From Actinoplanes italicus (GTDB lineage Bacteria; Actinomycetota; Actinomycetes; Mycobacteriales; Micromonosporaceae): 64,000 nt of DNA. The notes below the pieces were generated by a model, which was not told the DNA's origin, ran no database searches, and saw nothing but the letters and a program-made list of their open reading frames with translations. This document shows, piece by piece, positions 9,305-15,167 of this stretch (within the stretch, counting starts at the first letter, position 1; each line of letters begins with the position of its first letter). The stretch is from NCBI RefSeq assembly GCF_003001815.1, contig NZ_PVMZ01000007.1:310001-374000 (forward strand), given 5' to 3'. Made by a program: the position numbers and the translations under genes.

Positions 9305-10570
9305 GTGTCGTACACCGCCGAGGCCTTCCAGAACGAATACCTCGCCCTGGGTGCGAGCGAAGTCAACGCGATCGTGACCGTCACGTCCAGTGGGGGCGAC
9401 GGCGGCCGCCGCACCGGAGGCGCCACCGAGATCATCATCGTGGACGCGTCCGGGTCCATGCAGGCCGAGGGCCGGATCGGCGCCGCCCGCCAGGCCGCCA
9501 AAGCCGCCGTGGAGTGCATCGACGACGGTGTCCACTTCGCCATCATCGCCGGTGTCAGCACCGCCCAGCAGCTCTTCCCCGAGCCGGGCCGGCTGGCCGT
9601 CGCGTCACCGCAGACCCGGGCCGCGGCCTCGCACGCCATCGACCGCCTGCAGGCCAACGGCGGCACCGCGATGGGCGCCTGGCTGCTGCTGGCCGCGCAG
9701 CTGTTCGGGCAGCGCCCGGGCGACATCAAGCACGCGATCCTGCTGACCGACGGTGACAACGGCGAGCGGCACGGCTACCTGGACAGCGTCCTGGAACAGA
9801 TCAAGGAGCAGTTCATCTGCGACTGCCGGGGCGTCGGCGCGAACTGGAAGGTCGCCGAGCTGCGCAAGATCGCCGACAAGATGCTCGGCACCGTGGACAT
9901 CGTGGCCAAGCCGATGGAGCTGACCGCGTCATTCCAGCAGATGATCACGGCGGCGATGGGCAAGACCGCCGCCGACGTGCAGCTCAAGGTCTGGACGCCG
10001 GTCAACGCCTCGGTCCGGTTCGTCAAGCAGGTCGAGCCGCAGGTCGCCGACCTGACCGGCAAGCGGGTCGAGGACGGGCCACGGGCCGGCCGGTACCCGC
10101 TCGGCTCGTGGGGTCAGGAGAGCCGTGACTACCACATCTGCGTCGACGTGCCGGCCGGCTCGTCCGGCGACGAGATGCTGGCCGCCCGGGTGCACATCAT
10201 GGAGGGCGACAACGAGCACGCCCGCGCCCTGGTCCGGGCCGTGTGGACCGACGACACGGCGCTGTCGACCCGGATCAACCGGCAGGTGGCCCATTACACC
10301 GGGCAGGCTGAACTGGCCGACGTGATCCAGGCCGGTCTGGCGGCGCGGGAGGCCGGCGACGACCGGACCGCCACCATCAAGTTCGGCCGGGCCGCGCAGC
10401 TCGCGCACGCCAGCGGCAACACGGCGACCGAGGAGCTGCTGGCCAAGGTCGTGGAGATCGAGGACGCGGTGACCGGCACGGTCCGGCTGCGGCGCAAGGT
10501 CGCGGCCGAGGACGAGATGGCGCTGGACACCCGCTCGACGAAGACGGTCCGTGTGGGGCGCGGCCAGTGA
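9305..10570 (+). CDS. von Willebrand factor A (vWA) domain protein of the PknG-type operon
   Basis: 421 residues, GTG start with AAGGAG 8 bases upstream. The vWA domain (about 40-210) has a complete metal-ion-dependent adhesion site: DASGS at 47-51, Thr near 121 in NGGTAMG, and Asp149 in LLTDGDNG. A beta-rich middle region (about 220-320) and a helical C-terminal part (about 330-400) follow. No signal peptide or membrane helix is present, so it works in the cytoplasm. In bacterial kinase/phosphatase clusters such vWA proteins commonly assemble protein complexes; here it could bridge the phosphatase and the FHA protein encoded on either side. Its stop overlaps the next GTG by three bases. Confidence 0.9.
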   Translation: MSYTAEAFQNEYLALGASEVNAIVTVTSSGGDGGRRTGGATEIIIVDASGSMQAEGRIGAARQAAKAAVECIDDGVHFAIIAGVSTAQQLFPEPGRLAVASPQTRAAASHAIDRLQANGGTAMGAWLLLAAQLFGQRPGDIKHAILLTDGDNGERHGYLDSVLEQIKEQFICDCRGVGANWKVAELRKIADKMLGTVDIVAKPMELTASFQQMITAAMGKTAADVQLKVWTPVNASVRFVKQVEPQVADLTGKRVEDGPRAGRYPLGSWGQESRDYHICVDVPAGSSGDEMLAARVHIMEGDNEHARALVRAVWTDDTALSTRINRQVAHYTGQAELADVIQAGLAAREAGDDRTATIKFGRAAQLAHASGNTATEELLAKVVEIEDAVTGTVRLRRKVAAEDEMALDTRSTKTVRVGRGQ

Positions 10571-11223
10571 CGACGTCCCTCTGCCCGAAGGGCCACATCT
10601 CGGCGGAGAGCGACTTCTGCGACACGTGCGGGACCCGGATCGAGGGCGCCTCCCCGCCCACGTTGCCGCTGGTCACCGCGCCGGCCGACCAGCCGCCCGC
10701 CCCGGTCAAGGAGAAGTGCCCGAACTGCGGCTATCCGCGCAGCGGGCCGTTCCGGTTCTGCGAGGACTGCGGGTACGACCACAGCACCGGCCGGGTCCCG
10801 ACGATCGACCCGCTGCCGGTTGCGGCCCCGTCCGGGCCGTGGACGGCCACGATCGACGCCGACGCGGCGTACTTCGCGCTCAACGACATCGAGGGCGTGA
10901 CGTTCCCGGCAGGTGTCCTGCCGCAGACGATCGAGCTGACGCCGCCGCAGGTACGGATAGGGCGGCGCAGCGTGTCCAAGGGCACCATGCCCGAGATCGA
11001 CCTGGCCGCCGAGCCCGCCGACCCGGGCGTCTCGCACAACCACGCGCTGCTGACGTTCAGCATCGACGGGGTCTGGCTCGTCTCGGATGTGGGCTCGTCG
11101 AACGGCACCTGGATCAACGACGAGGACCAGCCGCTCACCGCGGGTCAGTCCCGGGCCCTGAAGGACGGCGACCAGGTGCACGTCGGCGCCTGGACGACGA
11201 TCACCATCCGCGCCCCCTACTAG
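10567..11223 (+). CDS. FHA-domain protein with two zinc ribbons
   Basis: 218 residues, GTG start overlapping the vWA stop. The N-terminus has two zinc-ribbon motifs: Cys6 with His10 and Cys18/21, then Cys51/54/65/68. An FHA domain follows (about 125-215) with IGRRS, VSHNHALL and SSNGTWIN, the residues that hold phosphothreonine. It is the probable reader of the kinase's phosphorylation, analogous to GarA/OdhI downstream of PknG. Unlike GarA, it has no N-terminal ETTSVF-type phosphosite, so it may bind a phosphorylated partner rather than being the switched substrate itself. It is the last gene of the operon; its stop overlaps the convergent gene's stop by three bases. Confidence 0.88.
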   Translation: MTTSLCPKGHISAESDFCDTCGTRIEGASPPTLPLVTAPADQPPAPVKEKCPNCGYPRSGPFRFCEDCGYDHSTGRVPTIDPLPVAAPSGPWTATIDADAAYFALNDIEGVTFPAGVLPQTIELTPPQVRIGRRSVSKGTMPEIDLAAEPADPGVSHNHALLTFSIDGVWLVSDVGSSNGTWINDEDQPLTAGQSRALKDGDQVHVGAWTTITIRAPY

Positions 11224-12014
11224 CCTCTCAGAACGGCCAGGGCGGCGTCGCCCAGTCGCGCACTGCGGCTGTACAGCGACGCGCCCGGGCCGGGGTCGGT
11301 GCGCCCGTCGAGCCCACGGTAGTCGCCGCCGGCCTCGGTGACGATCAGCGAAGTCGCAGCGAAGTCCCAGATCTGGCCGCTGGTCTGCACCGCCACGTCG
11401 AGATCGCCGCGTGCCACCAGCAGGGCCGGCTGGAGAGCCCAGTCACGTTCGCCGGCGGCGTCGATCAGCGCCGTGACCTGCGGGCGGCCCCAGTCGGGGA
11501 CGACACCGAGACGGCTCTCGGCGAGCTCCGGGGAGTCACCGGCGGCGACGTGGATGCGCCGCTCCCCGGCGATCCGGCCGTCGAGCACCTCGGCCTCCCA
11601 GGCGCCCGCGCCGCGTACCGCCCAAAAGATCTTGTTCTGGGCCGGAACGGCCGCGACGCCGACGGTGACCTCGCCGTGGTCCTCCAGCGCGATCAGCACG
11701 AGCCAGCGGTCGTCACCCTCGACGAACAGCAGGGTGCCGTCGATCGGGTCGATGATCCAGCGGCGCCCCTCGTTCCCCCGGGTCTCGCCGTGCTCCTCGC
11801 CGAGGATCGCGTCGCCGGGCCGGGAGCCGCTCAGGACCTCCCGGATCCGGTCCTCGACGGCCCGGTCGGCGGCGGTCACCACCGAGCCGTCCGCCTTGAG
11901 CTCGCGCGACAACCCGGCGAGCGCCGCGAAGTGCCGGAGGCCCTCGGCCGCGCCGGCGAGCGCGGCTTCCAGGGCGATCTTGAGGTCATCGGGGCGGGTG
12001 AAGTCGTCGGCCAC
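11220..12014 (-). CDS. Inositol monophosphatase / histidinol-phosphatase family protein
   Basis: 264 residues, usual length for the family. Visible are LGEEHGE (about 70-76, metal-binding Glu), IIDPIDGT (about 84-91, the catalytic loop) and IWDFAAT (about 213-219, second metal site). It should be a Mg-dependent, Li-sensitive sugar or histidinol phosphatase; the HisN subgroup is plausible but not provable. The GTG at 12014 matches the normal N-terminus; an upstream GTG at 12071 has no ribosome-binding site. The gene converges on the FHA gene, with the two stop codons interlocked. Confidence 0.87.
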   Translation of the reverse strand: MADDFTRPDDLKIALEAALAGAAEGLRHFAALAGLSRELKADGSVVTAADRAVEDRIREVLSGSRPGDAILGEEHGETRGNEGRRWIIDPIDGTLLFVEGDDRWLVLIALEDHGEVTVGVAAVPAQNKIFWAVRGAGAWEAEVLDGRIAGERRIHVAAGDSPELAESRLGVVPDWGRPQVTALIDAAGERDWALQPALLVARGDLDVAVQTSGQIWDFAATSLIVTEAGGDYRGLDGRTDPGPGASLYSRSARLGDAALAVLRG

Positions 12015-12109
12015 GCCCCCATCCTGCCCGGACAGACCGGCCGAGGTCTGCGGTAGTCGTGAGAAGTTCACGACTGTTTCAGCGGTCGCTATTGGACAGA
12101 TTTCCCGCC

Positions 12110-12115
12110 TAGGGT
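12110..12115 (+). promoter_or_regulatory. Leaderless-type -10 box for VOC gene
   Basis: TAGGGT ends 6 bases before the ATG at 12122, so the transcript would begin at or next to the start codon. No clear -35 box is visible. Confidence 0.45.
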
Positions 12116-12121
12116 GTGATC

Positions 12122-12502
12122 ATGCATCGCAGCCGCCTCTTCGGGCTCTTCATCGACACCCCGTCCGCCGAGACTCCCGCCGCGGCTACGTTCTGGGCGG
12201 GCGCGTTCGGCACCACCGCCACGCCTGTTCCCGGCGAGGAGGAGTTCATCGCGCTGCGCGACGCGTTCCCCGGTCTGGCCGTGGACGTGCAGTCGGTCGA
12301 CGACGCGCCCCGCTACCACCTGGACATCGAGACCGACGACGTGCCGGCCGAGACGGACCGGCTGCTGGCGCTGGGCGCGACGATCGTGGCCGACCACGGG
12401 GGCCACAAGACGCTGCGCGCCCCGGGTGGTCACCTGCTCTGCGTGGTCCCGGTGCAGAGTGACCAGCGCCTCTTCGAATCGACAGCGCGCAGCTGGACAT
12501 AG
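12122..12502 (+). CDS. VOC-family (glyoxalase-like) protein
   Basis: 126 residues, a single vicinal-oxygen-chelate fold unit pair. It opens with HRSRLFGLFIDTPS and contains RYHLDIETDDVPAETDRLLA and APGGHLLCVVPV, typical of small bacterial glyoxalase/bleomycin-resistance-like proteins. The substrate is unknown. The ATG at 12122 is preferred over the GTG at 12116 because a TAGGGT box sits 6 bases upstream of it. Confidence 0.8.
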   Translation: MHRSRLFGLFIDTPSAETPAAATFWAGAFGTTATPVPGEEEFIALRDAFPGLAVDVQSVDDAPRYHLDIETDDVPAETDRLLALGATIVADHGGHKTLRAPGGHLLCVVPVQSDQRLFESTARSWT

Positions 12503-12545
12503 ATCGACTAGGATCACCGCCGCTGAAGATCACCGGGGGATCCAC

Positions 12546-13337
12546 ATGAAGTCGTACCGTCCTGTTCTGGTCGTCGCCGCCGGTCTGCTCACCGCCGGCT
12601 GCACGACCCCGTCCGCACCCGTCCCAGCCGCCGGGACCGGGGCGCCACCGTCCGCCGCGGCCGCGCCGTCCGAGGCCGCGGCGTCGCCGAGCCCCGCCGG
12701 CCCGGACGCCCGCGAGCAGCTGATGGCCGCTCTGGAGAAGACGAAGGCCGGCACGTACAAGTTCGTCGTCAGCGGTGACGTGCCGGACTCCAAGAAGGTC
12801 GCGGGCTCCGGCGCCTACGACCCGAAGGGCAAGCGGATCTCGGTCAAGTACAAGATCACCGGCGGCGGTGAGAAGGCCACCGCGGCGCAGCGGATCGTGG
12901 TCGGCACCGACCTGTACTCACGTCAGAAGGACGGCGAGACCTGGGTCCACCTCGACCTCAAGAGGGTCAAGAAGGACTCGCTGCACTACTACGACATGAC
13001 CGACCCGACCGGCATGGCACGGTTCGTCTCGTCGGTCGACACGGTCAGCAGCACCGGCCCCAACACGTTCACCGGCACGCTCGACCTCAAGGGCGACAGC
13101 TTCAACGAAGGCTTCCTGCCGGTCGGCACCCCGGCCATCTCGGTGCTGTTCGGCGGTGAGGCGACCTTCAGCGCCACCACCGACGCCGCCGGCTGGGTGA
13201 CCACCATCGGCGTGCAGATGCGCGACAGCGACAGCTCACTGAAGATGATCACCAAGCTGAGCGGCCACGGGAAGTCGTCGGGCGTCAAGAAACCTTCGAA
13301 CTTCGGTGAGGCATGGGACTTCTACTACGACAAGTGA
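12546..13337 (+). CDS. LppX/LprG-like lipoprotein (first of a pair)
   Basis: 263 residues. A lipoprotein signal ends in LTAGC, followed by a Pro/Ala/Ser-rich linker to about residue 55 and then a beta-rich domain. That domain has repeated strands (YKFVVSGDV, GTDLYSRQKDGETWVHLDL, TFTGTLDL, DAAGWVTTIGVQM), like actinobacterial lipoproteins of the LppX/LprAFG type that bind or move lipids. It should be anchored on the outer face of the membrane. GGGGGA lies 5 bases before the ATG. It overlaps the next, paralogous gene by four bases, so the two form an operon. The ligand is unknown. Confidence 0.78.
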   Translation: MKSYRPVLVVAAGLLTAGCTTPSAPVPAAGTGAPPSAAAAPSEAAASPSPAGPDAREQLMAALEKTKAGTYKFVVSGDVPDSKKVAGSGAYDPKGKRISVKYKITGGGEKATAAQRIVVGTDLYSRQKDGETWVHLDLKRVKKDSLHYYDMTDPTGMARFVSSVDTVSSTGPNTFTGTLDLKGDSFNEGFLPVGTPAISVLFGGEATFSATTDAAGWVTTIGVQMRDSDSSLKMITKLSGHGKSSGVKKPSNFGEAWDFYYDK

Positions 13338-13870
13338 GGGCCGTTCTGCCGGTCCTCGCCCTGATGCTCGGCGCCGGCTGCGTCAGCCTTCCCGACCGAG
13401 GTTCCACGGCGCCGCCGAGCTCGCGGCCGTCGTACCCGGTCGTCGTCGACGAGTTCCGGACGATCCTCGACCGGACCCGGGCGGCGTCGTTCTCGTACAC
13501 CGTCGAGGCCGACCTGCCGGGCGAGTCGCCGCTGACCGCCTCCGGCGACTACGACCCGACGGGCACCGACCTGACCGGCCTCGACCGGTTCGCCGAGGCG
13601 ATCAAGGACGTACGCCTCGCCGGGCCGAACCTCTACTGGGTGTACATCCAGACCGACAAACCGTCGGCGGGCGGGGAGTCCTTCATGCCGATCGGGGCGC
13701 CCGGCAAGGTGCACGTGTTCTCCCCGTACGGCGGCGCGGTCCGGGTCGACGTGACGACCGACGACGCCGGGTGGGTCACCTCGTTCGTGGTGGAGGCGAC
13801 CACGGGCAGCTCGGGGATGCGGCTCGCCACGACGCTGACCGCGCACGGCAAGCCGGTCGCCACCGGCTGA
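13334..13870 (+). CDS. Small paralogous lipoprotein (second of the pair)
   Basis: 178 residues. It starts at the GTG that overlaps the previous stop (GTGA). A short signal ends in LGAGC. The body shares landmarks with the preceding lipoprotein: a FRTILDRTRAASFSYTVEAD start, SGDYDPTGT, FMPIGAPG, DDAGWVTSFVVE and a final HGK motif. It is about 85 residues shorter, lacking much of the middle sheet. It is probably a diverged duplicate working with its neighbour. No function is established. Confidence 0.78.
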   Translation: MRAVLPVLALMLGAGCVSLPDRGSTAPPSSRPSYPVVVDEFRTILDRTRAASFSYTVEADLPGESPLTASGDYDPTGTDLTGLDRFAEAIKDVRLAGPNLYWVYIQTDKPSAGGESFMPIGAPGKVHVFSPYGGAVRVDVTTDDAGWVTSFVVEATTGSSGMRLATTLTAHGKPVATG

Positions 13871-13883
13871 GGGCCACCGGGTC

Positions 13884-14219
13884 TCACACGCCGTCGAACA
13901 GGTCGGCGGCCCGGGTGGCCCGCAGCAGCCAGCGCAGATGCGGCTGCGGGTCGTGCAGGTGACAGGTGGCCTGGCGGGACTCGGCCACCCGGCGGGCAGC
14001 GACCAGCATGCGCAGGCCGGCCGCGTCGCAGAAGTCCACCCCGGCCACGTCGATGTGGATCTGCCGGACCGGTGCGCTGATGCCGATCAGGTCGTGCACC
14101 CGGGTCAGGTCGAACAGCTGGCTCTGCAACGCGTCCACCGACATGGCGTCCAGGCTGCCGCGCAGCGTGATCAGCAGACGGTCACCGTCACGTGAGCCGT
14201 CGATCCGGGTACCGGTCAC
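13884..14219 (-). CDS. STAS-domain protein lacking the phosphorylatable serine
   Basis: 111 residues, a single STAS domain like anti-sigma-factor antagonists (SpoIIAA/RsbV). The conserved strand-helix turn reads DFCDAAGLRML at 62-72; the usual DSSG is DAAG, so the serine that the partner kinase normally phosphorylates is missing. It may therefore act as a constitutive binder or be controlled in another way. The GTG start overlaps the stop of the upstream STAS-HATPase gene by four bases, so the two are translationally coupled. Confidence 0.85.
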   Translation of the reverse strand: MTGTRIDGSRDGDRLLITLRGSLDAMSVDALQSQLFDLTRVHDLIGISAPVRQIHIDVAGVDFCDAAGLRMLVAARRVAESRQATCHLHDPQPHLRWLLRATRAADLFDGV

Positions 14220-15049
14220 CAGGGCGCCTCCTCAGGCCGGGAACGGACGATGGCCCACACCAGCTTGCCGCCGTGGGCGGGCAACGCACCCCACGACGAG
14301 GCCGCCGCGCCCACGATCCGCAGGCCGAGCCCGCGGTCGGACAGCGACGGTCCGAGCGGCCCGGACACCGGGTCGCGCACGCGGGGCAGCGCCGCCTCGC
14401 CGTCGTAGACCGCCAGGTGCACGGCGGCCGCGGTTCCGGCGCCGCGCGAGGACACGAACACTTCGATATCGGTACCCGCGTGCTCGGCCGCGTTCACCAC
14501 CAGCTCGGAGATGACCAGGCGTGCCCGTTCACGCAGATGGTCGAGACCCCACCCGGCGCACGCCTCGGTCACCAGGGTGCGGGCCTGCAGCGCCGCCGCC
14601 GGGTCCGGGGGCAGTGCCAGGTGCATCCGGTCCGGCAGCGGGCGGCGCCCGGTCAGCACGGCGCGCGCCTGCGGGACGGTCGCGTACAGCACCAGCCAGT
14701 CGCGGGCGCCGAGACGTCGCAGCCGGCGGGCCAGCGGCATCCGGGCCGACACGCAGACCGCGATCGCTATCGGCGGCTGCATCGCCGCACCCTGCGCGCA
14801 GACGGTCAGCCACAGCGGGGCGCTGACGGCGTGCGGGTCGCTCAGGTGGTGCAGGTCGACGATCACCCCCGCCGGGTGCTCGGCCAGGCACTTGTCCAGC
14901 ACCGTCCGGGCCTGCGCGGAGAGGCGACGGTCCCAGCCGCCCCACACCGAGATCTCGATGACCGTGGTGTCGGCGTCGATGACCGCCAGAACCGAGTCCG
15001 CCACCTCGTCACCGGACCAGCCGATCAGATGCGGCGATCCCGCGCCCAT
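14216..15049 (-). CDS. Fused STAS-like and HATPase (RsbW-type) regulator
   Basis: 277 residues. The N-terminal half (about 15-130) looks like a STAS domain (VIEISVWGGWDRRLS, VIVDLHHLSDPHAV). The C-terminal half (about 160-270) is a GHKL ATPase of the anti-sigma kinase type, with an N-box ISELVVNAAEHA and a G-box DRGLGLRIVG. It is thus a single-chain switch combining antagonist-like and kinase-like parts, coupled to a second STAS protein. No sigma factor gene is next to it. I chose the ATG at 15049; a further upstream in-frame TTG is unlikely. An AGGGGG sits unusually close to the ATG. Confidence 0.82.
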   Translation of the reverse strand: MGAGSPHLIGWSGDEVADSVLAVIDADTTVIEISVWGGWDRRLSAQARTVLDKCLAEHPAGVIVDLHHLSDPHAVSAPLWLTVCAQGAAMQPPIAIAVCVSARMPLARRLRRLGARDWLVLYATVPQARAVLTGRRPLPDRMHLALPPDPAAALQARTLVTEACAGWGLDHLRERARLVISELVVNAAEHAGTDIEVFVSSRGAGTAAAVHLAVYDGEAALPRVRDPVSGPLGPSLSDRGLGLRIVGAAASSWGALPAHGGKLVWAIVRSRPEEAPW

Positions 15050-15102
15050 GCCCCCTACTTCCGGACTTCCGGTGTCTCGCGGTGCCGTCCGGCCGCGATG
15101 AA

Positions 15103-15154
15103 TGAATCTCCGCAATTCTTGATTTCTGCGAGCGAAACCGTCAACGGAGATTCA
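15103..15154. repeat. 10-bp inverted repeat between helY and the STAS-HATPase gene
   Basis: TGAATCTCCG (15103-15112) and CGGAGATTCA (15145-15154) are perfect inverted copies separated by 32 bases in the 118-base spacer. It may end helY transcription or serve as an operator for the regulator gene. Confidence 0.45.
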
Positions 15155-15167
15155 CCATCCGCGATGA

